NCBI GenBank assembly: GCA_008363385.1
Contig: RHKY01000035.1
Span: 1 to 51,068, forward strand
Source of the DNA: Acidobacteriota bacterium
GTDB lineage: Bacteria; Acidobacteriota; Thermoanaerobaculia; UBA5066
Length of the DNA stretch: 51,068 nt
Direction: 5' to 3'
Shown here piece after piece: positions 41,896 to 51,068 of the stretch (positions are counted from its first letter, which is position 1; each line of letters starts with the position of its first letter). Below the pieces are notes generated by a model. The model saw only the letters and a list, made by a program, of their open reading frames with translations. It was not told the DNA's origin and searched no databases. The translations under genes and the position numbers were made by a program.

Positions 41896-44823
41896 TCACG
41901 GGCAGGCGAAGGGCGCGTCCCGGACCAGGACGAACGGGACTCCGAGGTCGTTCGCGTAGCTCTTCGTCACCCCGGACCGCGTGTCGGTGACCGTCAGGCC
42001 GATCCCGACGTCCGTCAGCCCCGCGGCGTAGACCGCCCAGCGGCCGTTGACCGCGCAGAAGTCGAGCGCCTTGACGACCACCTCGACGTTGTCGCGGCCG
42101 AAGAACCAGAAGTACCCCGTGTCGTTCGTCAGCGGGACCGCCTGGGCCGGGCCGCTCGCCCCCGAGTAGTCGCGCCACGTCGCGCGGACCTGGAAGCGCG
42201 AGCCGTTCAGGCAGAGGGTCTGGCCGTCGGACGTGCAGGTCGTGCCGCTCCCCGACCGGTTCCAGAACGCCCAGAGGAACCCCCCGCCGAAGCCGACCTG
42301 GTTGGCCAGCTCCTTCGTGGCGTGGTAGGCGAGCGTGCTCGTCCCGCCCATCGGGTGGCGCGCCCCGGTCTCGAAGAGGGGCCGGGCCACCGCCGTCAGG
42401 AGGGACGGGTCGGAGAGGGCGACGCTCGAGAGCGCCACCGAGTCGGCGCCCGAGAAGAGCCAGTTGTCGTCGTACGGGCACATGACGCTCTCGTCGCAGT
42501 CGTCCCAGTCCGGGTCGGCCTCGCAGAGGTAGCACATCCGGAGGTTCCCGGCGGCCGGGTCGAAGAGCCGCTGGACGACGTAGTCCACCCGGCGCCTGAG
42601 GACCGACCGCGCCGCCGCGTCGTCCCCCAGGCCCGCGGCGCTCCGGAAGGCGAGGTACTGACCCACCGCCCCATCGAACGTCGTCTGGATGTTGTGCCGG
42701 TTGCAGCAGACGCCCGTCCGGGCCTCGACGCAGTCGACGTACTTCGCCACGCTCGACGCCACGTCGAGGTAGTCCCGCTCGCCGGTCGCCAGGTAGGCCG
42801 AGACCATCGTCTTGACGACGTGCGCGCCGGTCCGGCTCCCGTCCGCTTCCTCGTACCCCTCGCACGCCTCCGAGCAGCGCCTGAGGCCCGAGGAGGCCGC
42901 GCAGCCGCCGTCGTCCGGGTAGGCGGAGCTGACCGCCCGCCAGAAGACGGCGTCGGCCGCCTCCAGCGCCGAGTCGAGGACGAGGAGGTCCCCGGTGAGG
43001 AACGCGTGGAGGAACATCCCCGGGGGCGGGCCGGTCATCGAGACGGAGGGGTTCATGAAGTTCCGGTGCGGGTTCACGTTCCCGCGCTCGTCGTGGTAGC
43101 CGTGCCCGTACATCCCCCCGTCCGGCCAGGCGCGAGCCCCGGTCCGGCCGCGGTTCCTCGAGTGCAGCAGGTCGACGTCGGCCGCGTGGCGGGCCCCGGC
43201 CGTCCCGAGCCGCCACCAGGTCTCGTCCCCCGTCCGGAGCGCCTGCTGGAGCATCCCGCGGAGCGTGTCGTACTTCAGGTTCCACGGGCTCGACAGGACG
43301 CCGCCCCCGTCGAACGGCTCGAAGTCCGTCGGGACGTCCCCGTGGTCGACCCAGCCGTAGTGCTGGGCGATCGAGATCGCCTCGAGGAGGTGCGGCGCGG
43401 TCGACTCCCAGGGGGCGTCGGCGTAGTGGGGCGACTCAACGACCTGCCAGTCGACGCCGTTCTCGTAGTCCGGGAACGTCTCCTGGAGCCGGGGCGCGAA
43501 GAGCCCCGCCGCCCCCGACCGCGCCGCGGCCTCCGCCGGGGCCTGGAGCCTCGCCGGCGAGAGTGCCGAGCGCGCCCGGGCGCCCACGTCCGCCGCCCCG
43601 GCGGCGTGGTGGCGGACCCAGACGGTGTGCGTCTTGAACTCCCCGGCCCGGAGTTCGTGGTCCCGCGAGTACTCCCCGGGGAAGAGGCCGGCCTCGAGCG
43701 CCCCGTCGCGGGCCCGAAGGGCCTTCGGGAAGCTCTGCCAGACGTCCGCGACGGCCACGGTGACGCCCCCGGCGTCGAGCCAGCCGCCGAGCTGGTTGGG
43801 GCCGTCGGCGGAGGAGCCGTCCCGGGTGACGGTGGAGGCCCGCTTCGCGACGCCGCTCTGGAGGCGCGGCGCCTCGGAGCGGAGGGCGTCCCAGCGGGCG
43901 TCACCGGAGGACTCCTGGACGAGGGAGAGCGCCGTTCCGTACGTCCCGGTCACGTCGGCCCCCGAGCCGTTCTCGCCCCCCGGGTAGCGGTAGTCCTTCG
44001 CGCCGCCCGAGGGGAAGACGAGCGTCAGGTCGTCGAACGAGACCGACCCCGGGGAGCCGTACGAGTTGCAGTCCGGCTGGCCGTCTCTCCACGCGTACGC
44101 GGAGAGGTTCTCCAGCCGGAAGTCGAGCCTCACCTCGGCGAGGCCCTTGCGAAAGTGGAGGAGGAGCGTGTAGCCGAGGTCCCCCTGGACGGTCCCCTTG
44201 ACGCGGACCGTGATCCGCTCGCGCCCCGAGACCGGCACGTCCACGGTCACCGGGCCGGCGACGGGGCTCCCGCGGTACGAGATCCCGCCGGTCCCCGCGA
44301 AGGTCGTCCCCGCGGAGAGGACGACGCGGTCGAAGAGCCGGAACGCGGACTTGGACATCGTGTACGTCGCCGCGCCGGTCTCGACGACGACCTCGGAGGC
44401 GTCGTTCTTCGCGACGCGGAGGGGGCTCGACGGGTCGGCCCGCGGCGTCCTCACGAGCCGCAGCGCGAGGGCGCCCGACGGGGGGAGGTCCGCGGCGAGG
44501 TCGAGGAGGAGCCATGCGACCGGCCTCGTCGCGTCGGACGGCGCTCCCCCCCAGCGGGCGAGGACGGTGGCCTGGAACGGGACGGACGTCGAGCCGTGGA
44601 GGAGCGTGAGCGAGGCCGGGTCGAGGAGCGCGTCGGCGGGCGCGAACGGGACGCCCCACGTCACCGGGACGCCCGTCCGGGCCTCCGGCAGGACGTTGCG
44701 GAGCGTCAGGTCGACGGGGAGGTCCGCCCGGGCTGCGACCGGCAGGAGGAGGCCGAGGAGGAGGGCGACCCCGGCCCCGGCGGGGCGAGGGCGCGGAAGG
44801 GGCCCGCGAGCGCGGCGCGTCAT
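41896..44823 (-). CDS. Secreted YetA/PcRGLX-like protein with C-terminal module
   Basis: Encodes 975 residues with a signal peptide (about 1-33). The N-terminal region starts DLTLRNVLPEARTGVPVTWG and VPFAPADALLD, the pattern of PcRGLX/YetA-like (exo-rhamnogalacturonan-lyase-like) proteins. A long helical, His/Trp/Asp-rich region follows (SPHYADAPWESTAPHLLEAI, YGHGYHDERGN, CCNRHNIQTTFDGAVGQY), consistent with an alpha/alpha toroid of carbohydrate-active proteins. The last 114 residues (862-975; LCLNGSRFQVRATWRDYSG ... APFACP) form the same module as in the 24443-26782 protein. The likely role is extracellular polysaccharide degradation. Catalytic residues were not assigned. Confidence 0.78.
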   Translation of the reverse strand: MTRRARGPLPRPRPAGAGVALLLGLLLPVAARADLPVDLTLRNVLPEARTGVPVTWGVPFAPADALLDPASLTLLHGSTSVPFQATVLARWGGAPSDATRPVAWLLLDLAADLPPSGALALRLVRTPRADPSSPLRVAKNDASEVVVETGAATYTMSKSAFRLFDRVVLSAGTTFAGTGGISYRGSPVAGPVTVDVPVSGRERITVRVKGTVQGDLGYTLLLHFRKGLAEVRLDFRLENLSAYAWRDGQPDCNSYGSPGSVSFDDLTLVFPSGGAKDYRYPGGENGSGADVTGTYGTALSLVQESSGDARWDALRSEAPRLQSGVAKRASTVTRDGSSADGPNQLGGWLDAGGVTVAVADVWQSFPKALRARDGALEAGLFPGEYSRDHELRAGEFKTHTVWVRHHAAGAADVGARARSALSPARLQAPAEAAARSGAAGLFAPRLQETFPDYENGVDWQVVESPHYADAPWESTAPHLLEAISIAQHYGWVDHGDVPTDFEPFDGGGVLSSPWNLKYDTLRGMLQQALRTGDETWWRLGTAGARHAADVDLLHSRNRGRTGARAWPDGGMYGHGYHDERGNVNPHRNFMNPSVSMTGPPPGMFLHAFLTGDLLVLDSALEAADAVFWRAVSSAYPDDGGCAASSGLRRCSEACEGYEEADGSRTGAHVVKTMVSAYLATGERDYLDVASSVAKYVDCVEARTGVCCNRHNIQTTFDGAVGQYLAFRSAAGLGDDAAARSVLRRRVDYVVQRLFDPAAGNLRMCYLCEADPDWDDCDESVMCPYDDNWLFSGADSVALSSVALSDPSLLTAVARPLFETGARHPMGGTSTLAYHATKELANQVGFGGGFLWAFWNRSGSGTTCTSDGQTLCLNGSRFQVRATWRDYSGASGPAQAVPLTNDTGYFWFFGRDNVEVVVKALDFCAVNGRWAVYAAGLTDVGIGLTVTDTRSGVTKSYANDLGVPFVLVRDAPFACP

Positions 44824-44923
44824 GTCCGAATCTGTGGCGCGGGTCGGTGCGCTTCAAGTGCGGCCGCGCACGCTCCGCTCGCGCCGAACCGGCCGAACCG
44901 CTTGGATCCGCCGGGTTCGACCC

Positions 44924-46771
<1,848 letters not shown>

Positions 46772-46847
46772 CTCGCCTCCGTTCGAGCGCCGCAGCCTAC
46801 CGCAGGCGAGGCGGGGGGCGTGAATCCGGACGGGGCCGGCCGGCCGG

Positions 46848-47897
46848 TCAGGACCGCTCCGCGCCCTCCGGCCCGGCCCCGGCGGGCGGCGGCTCGGGAG
46901 CGTCCGCGGGCGGCTGCGCGGGCTCCGGCGCGGAGGGCTGCGCGGGCTCCGGCGCGGAGGGCTGCGCGGGCTCCGGCTCCGCGGACGGCGACGGCTGGGA
47001 GGCCTTCAGCGCCGCGGCGAAGACGCCCGAGGGCGACGTGGCTTCCAGGTCGGCGACGGGCGCGGGAGAGGCCTCGGGGACCGGCACGACGCGCATCTCC
47101 ACCGTCGGCGTCCGCTCCTCGGCCCGTTCCGACGGGTCCGGGACAACCTCCACGATGATGGCGGTGACGTTGTCGACGCCCCCGTGCTCGTTGGCGAGGT
47201 CGACCAGCGTCCGGACGACCTTCTCGATCGAGGAGTCGGACTTCAGGAGGTCGACGATCTCGTCGTCGCCCACCATCCCGGTCAGCCCGTCCGAGCAGAG
47301 GAGGAACCGGTCGCCGGCGACCGTGGGGATCTCGATCAGGTCGGGCGCGACGTGGGAGGCGCCCCCGAGGGCGCGCGTGACGACGTTCTTCAGCGGGTGG
47401 GACTTGGCCTCGTCCTCGGTGAGGATGCCGGCGTTGACCTGCTCCTGGACCCAGGAGTGGTCGTCGGTGAGCCGGCGCAGCTCGCCGTGGCGGAAGAGGT
47501 AGGCGCGGCTGTCGCCGACGTGGACGAGCGTCGTCCGCCCGGGCTCGAACAGGGCCGCCACGACGGTCGTCCCCATCCCCTTCAGCTCCGGCCGGTTCTG
47601 CACGGCGCGCATGACGCGCTCGTTGGCCTTCTCGACGGCGGTCGTCAGCCGGTTGCCCTCGAGCGAGTACCGGTTGTTGAAGCCGAAGGGCCAGGTGTTC
47701 TCGTGCTCGTCCTCGGTGCCCGAGATGAACTCCTGGATCGACTCGACCGTGATGCGCGAGGCGACCTCGCCCGCGGCGTGTCCCCCCATGCCGTCGGCGA
47801 CGACGAAGAGGCCGCGCTCGGCGTCCATCAGGTACGCGTCCTCGTTGTGCCGCCTCTTCCTCCCGACGTCGGTCAGACCGAAAGCCGTCAGCGCCAC
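46848..47897 (-). CDS. PP2C-type serine/threonine phosphatase with repeat tail
   Basis: Encodes 349 residues from a GTG start. The PP2C catalytic domain (about 1-245) shows RRHNEDA (15-21), VADGMGGHAAGE (33-44), VHVGDSRAYLFR, LLCSDGLTGMVGDDEI and GGVDNVTAIIVEV, with the metal-binding Asp residues intact. A low-complexity tail follows, built from repeated SAPEPAQP units, ending in a Pro/Gly/Ala stretch. It lies 7 nt after the DnaJ-TPR gene, so the two are probably one unit. It is a likely partner of serine/threonine kinases such as the one at 30443. Confidence 0.9.
   Translation of the reverse strand: MALTAFGLTDVGRKRRHNEDAYLMDAERGLFVVADGMGGHAAGEVASRITVESIQEFISGTEDEHENTWPFGFNNRYSLEGNRLTTAVEKANERVMRAVQNRPELKGMGTTVVAALFEPGRTTLVHVGDSRAYLFRHGELRRLTDDHSWVQEQVNAGILTEDEAKSHPLKNVVTRALGGASHVAPDLIEIPTVAGDRFLLCSDGLTGMVGDDEIVDLLKSDSSIEKVVRTLVDLANEHGGVDNVTAIIVEVVPDPSERAEERTPTVEMRVVPVPEASPAPVADLEATSPSGVFAAALKASQPSPSAEPEPAQPSAPEPAQPSAPEPAQPPADAPEPPPAGAGPEGAERS
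46913..46984. repeat. In-frame 24-bp tandem repeat in the PP2C tail
   Basis: About three near-identical units of roughly 24 bp (GGCTGCGCGGGCTCCGGCGC...) encode SAPEPAQP. The length is divisible by three, so copy-number changes would keep frame and vary the linker length. Confidence 0.6.
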
Positions 47898-47904
47898 GGC
47901 GGGA

Positions 47905-48558
47905 TTATCCCTTGCGCCCGAAGAGGCCGCCCAGGAGGCCCTTCTGCTCGGCCGGGCCCTTCAGCTCGGTCAGGTTCTTCCGGACCTCGGTGTCGTCCGG
48001 GTTCCACTTCAGCGACTCCTCGAAGTGCCTCTCGGCCTTGGCCTTGAGCCCGACCTGGAGGTAGAGCTTGCCGGCCTCTCGGTGGTACTGGGCGTTGTGG
48101 GGGTCCAGCTTCAGGGCGGCCTCGACCGCGTCGGCCCCCTTGCGGGCGCTGCCGGGGACCCGCAGGCAGGCCAGCGCCAGGTAGTGCAGGGCCTTGGGGT
48201 CCTTGTTGTGGTGGTGGACCGACAGCTCGAACATCGCCACCGCCTGCGGGAAGTCGGCTTCCTTGTACGCCTTGACCCCCTTGGCGAGGTAGACCTTGGC
48301 CACCGCCGCCGGGTCGTGCATGGCCGCCTGCTCGCGCCCCTTGTCGAGGTCGAAGTCGTGGGCCTTGCGCCGCGCCGGGTTCGTCAGGACGTTGACGGCC
48401 TCCGTCAGGAGCTGGAACCGGCCCTCCGCCGCTTTCTTCTCCTCCGCGTCGCGGACGCGGTCGGGGTGGGAGTCCCGCGCCAGGATCCGGAAGCGCTCGC
48501 GGATCACGTCGTCGGTGGCGTCCCTCGGGACCCCGAGGAGGTCGTAGTAATTCGTCAA
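47905..48558 (-). CDS. DnaJ-domain protein with TPR repeats
   Basis: Encodes 217 residues from a TTG with AGAGG upstream. A J-domain (1-70; NYYDLLGVPRDATDDVI, HPD at 31-33, then FQLLTEAVNVLTNPARR) is followed by TPR-like helices (KAYKEADFPQAVAMFELSVH, DAVEAALKLDPHNAQYHREA, AERHFEESLKWNPDD) and a C-terminal GLLGGLFGRKG. It is expected to recruit DnaK to clients chosen by the TPR part. The next gene downstream is the PP2C phosphatase, 7 nt away. Confidence 0.88.
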   Translation of the reverse strand: MTNYYDLLGVPRDATDDVIRERFRILARDSHPDRVRDAEEKKAAEGRFQLLTEAVNVLTNPARRKAHDFDLDKGREQAAMHDPAAVAKVYLAKGVKAYKEADFPQAVAMFELSVHHHNKDPKALHYLALACLRVPGSARKGADAVEAALKLDPHNAQYHREAGKLYLQVGLKAKAERHFEESLKWNPDDTEVRKNLTELKGPAEQKGLLGGLFGRKG

Positions 48559-48614
48559 CGATGCCTCTGGCGGCGTGCGGTCCGGCCCGGGTCGGCGTCG
48601 AGCACCTTTACCGG

Positions 48615-48644
48615 ATTCTCACACGGGCCCGAACGGGTTTTCAA
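48615..48644 (-). promoter_or_regulatory. Possible promoter for the DnaJ-TPR gene
   Basis: On the minus strand TTGAAA (48639-48644) is separated by 18 nt from GAGAAT (48615-48620), about 60 nt upstream of the TTG start. Both hexamers are partial matches to the sigma70 consensus. Confidence 0.33.
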
Positions 48645-48665
48645 GGCGAGGGGGTGCCGGGACGG

Positions 48666-49727
48666 TCAGCTCTCCCGCTTTGCGACCAGCCGGCGTGCGG
48701 TCGCCCGGATCGCCTCCGGGACGTTGCGGTCCGAGGCGAGGAGCTTCTGGTCGCGGGCGGTCAGCCGCGGGACCAGGGTCAGCGTCGCGTCGATGGGCGA
48801 GCGGGGGTTCTTGACGAGCGCGGCCATGATCCCGTACTTGCGGACCCAGTCCCGCCGCTGCGAGATCGCCCGGAGGACGTCCTCGGAGACGTTCTTCATC
48901 CCGGCGATCGTCTCGGCGTCCCCGTCGCGCGTCTTCGGCGACTTCAGGACCGCGGTGGAGACCAGCCGGTTGTTGTCCCGGATCAGGAAGAGCCGCTCCT
49001 CGCGGCTCCCCCGGAAGGCCAGCCGGATCCTCTGGACGACCGTCATCAGGGCGATCCGGGCCACGAGGCCCAGCTCCTGCTCCTCGGTCAGCGGCTCGCC
49101 GGCGGACTCGACCTCCTCGCCCGCCTCCTCGGCCTCCTCGACGGCCTCCTCGTGGGCCGCGGCCTCCGCGGCCGCCTTCGCCGCCTCGGCGGCCTCCGCC
49201 TCCCGCGCCATCTCCTCGCGCTCCTTCTTGAGGAAGAACTCCTCCAGGAACTCGTCGGCGCGCCGCTTGATGTCGGCGGAGAGGTGGGGGTTCTCGAAGA
49301 GCTGCTCGAGGATCACCGGGGACTCGAGGAGCCGGACCTGGTTCGTGATCAGGACGTCCTGGAGCTCGGGAGGGACGCGGGAGGCCAGCCAGGTGAGCGT
49401 GTCGACCGGCACCGCGCGCGACTGGATGACCCTCTCCAGGACCTTCCCGTCGGTCGTGCGGCGGGCGACGACGTCCAGCTGCTCGGGCCGGACGCCCTCG
49501 CTCCCGACCGCCTGGACGAGCGTGGCCGTGTCGAAGCCGCGGAACGTCTCCTCGGCCAGCGCGGAGAGCTCGCGGTCGCCCCCCGCCAGGATCGACGCGA
49601 CGGCCCGCGCGAGGTCCGGCGGCGCCAGCGGGACGAACCCTCGGGCCGCGAACTCCAGGATCCTCCGGTCGGCCGTGGCCGACTCGATCGCGGCGAGCAG
49701 GTCGAGCTCGGGACCGGCCGAGGACAC
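48666..49727 (-). CDS. Hypothetical protein with NP-type helical repeats
   Basis: Encodes 353 residues from a GTG with GAGGGAG upstream. It is an all-helical protein with an acidic/alanine-rich coiled segment in the middle (about 175-215) and repeats containing the pattern (x)NPxSPxxxxLxLVPRL near the end (ALVKNPRSPIDATLTLVPRL) followed by a helix (VPEAIRATARRLVAKR). The same pattern is present in the truncated gene at the right edge of the window, so they are probably paralogues. Function unknown. It follows the RodZ-like gene after 9 nt. Confidence 0.7.
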   Translation of the reverse strand: MSSAGPELDLLAAIESATADRRILEFAARGFVPLAPPDLARAVASILAGGDRELSALAEETFRGFDTATLVQAVGSEGVRPEQLDVVARRTTDGKVLERVIQSRAVPVDTLTWLASRVPPELQDVLITNQVRLLESPVILEQLFENPHLSADIKRRADEFLEEFFLKKEREEMAREAEAAEAAKAAAEAAAHEEAVEEAEEAGEEVESAGEPLTEEQELGLVARIALMTVVQRIRLAFRGSREERLFLIRDNNRLVSTAVLKSPKTRDGDAETIAGMKNVSEDVLRAISQRRDWVRKYGIMAALVKNPRSPIDATLTLVPRLTARDQKLLASDRNVPEAIRATARRLVAKRES

Positions 49728-49736
49728 GGCGCTCCC

Positions 49737-50612
49737 TCAGCCGTCGGCCGAGGCCCGAGGGGTCGTCTCGTCGATGACGACGTTGCGGACGACCTGCCCC
49801 GCCCCGCCGACGGGCGGCAGCTCCCGGCCGTCCAGCGCCACGCCGACGCCGCCCGCGTTCCCGAGCGTGAGCGTGAACCTCTGCGCCCCGGAGAACTCGC
49901 GCACGGTCCCTTTCCGGCAGAGCTCGGCGGCGGCGACCTTGCCGTCCATCGTCACCTCGGTCCAGCAGTCGTCGTGGAACGTCAGCGTGAGCGTCCTGCC
50001 CGCGGCCGCCGACGTGGTCTGCGCGGACGCCGGGAGGAGGGAGGGCTCCTGGGCCAGCGTGGCCTCGGCGGGAGCGAGCGCGATCGTCTCGGCGGCGATC
50101 TCCGGCGGCAGCGAGAGCGACGCCGCGCCGGTCCCCGGCGTCGCGGCGTCGGCCACGGCGCGCGCCGGGGCGGCCGGGGCCTGCTCGGAGGCGCGCGACT
50201 TCCAGAACGCGGCGGCGCCGGTGAGGAGCGCGATGACCGCCGCGGCCGAGAGGCCGACCGCCGAGGTCTTCACCGAGACCGTCCGCCGCGGGCGGGACAG
50301 AGCGCGGAACTGACCGGACGCGGTCCACTCGCGCTCGGCCTTCGCCTCCTGCTCGGCGCTCCACGCGTCGTAGACGTGCGAGAACGCCGCCGCCGTCCGC
50401 TCCGCGTCCATCCCGAGGTGGAGCGAGATCGCGCGGACGAAACCGCGAGAGAAGACCTTCGCCGGGAGGAGCTCGAAGCGCCCGCTCTCGAGCGCCTCGA
50501 CCTGACGCATCGACACGCGCGTCGCCGTGACGAGCTGCTCCCGAGAGACCTCCCGCAGCTCCCGCTCTCGGCGGAGCTCCTCTCCGAACTCCTTGGGGGA
50601 TTCGACCGGCAC
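49737..50612 (-). CDS. RodZ-like HTH membrane protein
   Basis: Encodes 291 residues from a GTG 8 nt after an AGGTG Shine-Dalgarno. The N-terminal HTH_25-type domain is about 8-70 (EFGEELRRERELREVSREQL, TRVSMRQVEALESGRFELLP). A hydrophobic segment, probably a single transmembrane helix, spans about 115-136. An Ala/Pro-rich linker follows, then a C-terminal DUF4115-like beta domain (about 205-285; LTLTFHDDCWTEVTMDG). This is the layout of RodZ-type proteins, which link MreB or cell-shape control to the membrane, but no mreB is nearby and a transcriptional role is possible. A consensus promoter lies upstream. Confidence 0.83.
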   Translation of the reverse strand: MPVESPKEFGEELRRERELREVSREQLVTATRVSMRQVEALESGRFELLPAKVFSRGFVRAISLHLGMDAERTAAAFSHVYDAWSAEQEAKAEREWTASGQFRALSRPRRTVSVKTSAVGLSAAAVIALLTGAAAFWKSRASEQAPAAPARAVADAATPGTGAASLSLPPEIAAETIALAPAEATLAQEPSLLPASAQTTSAAAGRTLTLTFHDDCWTEVTMDGKVAAAELCRKGTVREFSGAQRFTLTLGNAGGVGVALDGRELPPVGGAGQVVRNVVIDETTPRASADG

Positions 50613-50634
50613 CGTCAAGTCACCTGACGTCAGT

Positions 50635-50663
50635 AAGTTACCGGTCCGACCCCTTCCTGTCAA
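50635..50663 (-). promoter_or_regulatory. Sigma70-type promoter of the RodZ-like gene
   Basis: On the minus strand TTGACA (50658-50663), a 17-nt spacer and TAACTT (50635-50640). A perfect TGACGTCA palindrome (50625-50632) covers the expected transcription start and could be an operator. Confidence 0.6.
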
Positions 50664-51068
50664 TCGGGCGGTGCCTCGGAGTCGAGGAGATTGGCGGCAC
50701 AGGCGACGAGCAGGCGGTCCGCGGCGGGGTCCTCGAGGAGGTCCGCGAGCTCTCCCCGGGAGCACCGGGAGAGGAGCGCCAGGGCCACGCCGCGCGGTGT
50801 CGAGGCGCACCGGAGGAGGGCGCCGCGGACCTCTCGGCGCTCGGTCCACCGGGCGTCGCCGCCGACCATCCGGAGGCTCTCGGCGGCCGGCCGGCCCGTC
50901 GCGACCCACGCCACGAGGTCCTCCGGGACGAGACGGGGGTTCGTCAGGAGGGCCGCCACCACGCGGGGATCCACGTCCTCCAGGAGGGCGCGGAGGACGG
51001 GGCGGTCCGCCAGGCGCGCCAGCGTCAGCCTCTCGCCCAGGGCCAGCCGCGGGAGGCGATCCAGGATC
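50660..51068 (-). CDS. NP-repeat helical protein, 5' part outside window
   Basis: The frame is open to the right edge, so the start is missing. The visible 135 residues are helical repeats (RPVLRALLEDVDPRVVAALL, TNPRLVPEDLVAWVATGRPA, then LLRCASTPRGVALALLSR) ending LLDSEAPPD. The pattern resembles the C-terminal repeat of the protein at 48666-49727, which suggests a paralogous family flanking the RodZ-like gene. The last codons overlap the RodZ-like promoter. Confidence 0.68.
   Translation of the reverse strand, partial: ILDRLPRLALGERLTLARLADRPVLRALLEDVDPRVVAALLTNPRLVPEDLVAWVATGRPAAESLRMVGGDARWTERREVRGALLRCASTPRGVALALLSRCSRGELADLLEDPAADRLLVACAANLLDSEAPPD

Noticed and set aside
46913-46984. 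CRISPR-like short repeats
   Set aside because: Units are contiguous, in frame and encode SAPEPAQP, with no spacers or cas genes.

Overview
The window is very GC-rich, with tightly packed genes that often start with GTG or TTG and read-through shadow ORFs in every frame. The gene content suggests a high-GC Acidobacteriota, possibly of the Thermoanaerobaculia type. The supporting genes are a TIGR02999-type ECF sigma factor coupled to a serine/threonine kinase with a beta-propeller sensor, a DUF937 protein, and secreted proteins sharing a recurrent C-terminal module. This placement is inference, because there is no rRNA or marker gene here.

Left part (about 1.1-24.05 kb, all on the minus strand): a complete BREX type 2 (Pgl) phage-defence locus. 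Read in the direction of transcription it runs pglW, exported protein, AbrB-like regulator, pglX, AIPR-family protein, 63-aa ORF, vapB-like, vapC-like, AAA/DUF4143 ATPase, pglY, pglZ, brxD, brxHI. The six core genes are in canonical type 2 order, with two blocks of passenger genes (pglW-pglX and pglX-pglY). Junctions are extremely tight: GTGA or TTGA overlaps, or 3-4 nt gaps before GTG starts. The likely true start of pglW is a CTG behind a strong Shine-Dalgarno sequence. A small REP-like hairpin (stem GGACA/TGTCC, loop CCATC) lies just outside each end of the locus, in opposite orientations. A truncated exported ORF and a small hypothetical gene lie to the left.

Middle part (24.4-35 kb): a secreted trypsin-fold protein that appears to have lost its catalytic His and Ser, a YajG-like exported protein, a calcineurin-like phosphoesterase, a GlsB/YeaQ membrane protein and a DUF937 protein. 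These are followed by a divergent ECF sigma factor and coupled kinase, a DUF4395 membrane protein and a ferritin-like/diiron protein ended by a strong hairpin.

Right part (35.1-51.07 kb): a DUF4126 membrane protein, a radical SAM protein, a YegP-like small protein with a clear promoter, an M3 oligopeptidase, a dimethylargininase-like enzyme, two small hypotheticals and a secreted YetA/PcRGLX-like protein that carries the same C-terminal module as the pseudoprotease. Then come CstA, a PP2C phosphatase, a DnaJ-TPR protein, a NP-repeat hypothetical, a RodZ-like HTH membrane protein, and a related NP-repeat protein that runs off the right edge.

The most interesting unit is the BREX-2 operon with its embedded toxin-antitoxin-like, AIPR and exported-protein passengers. 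No tRNA, rRNA, CRISPR array, integrase or intact insertion sequence was seen.
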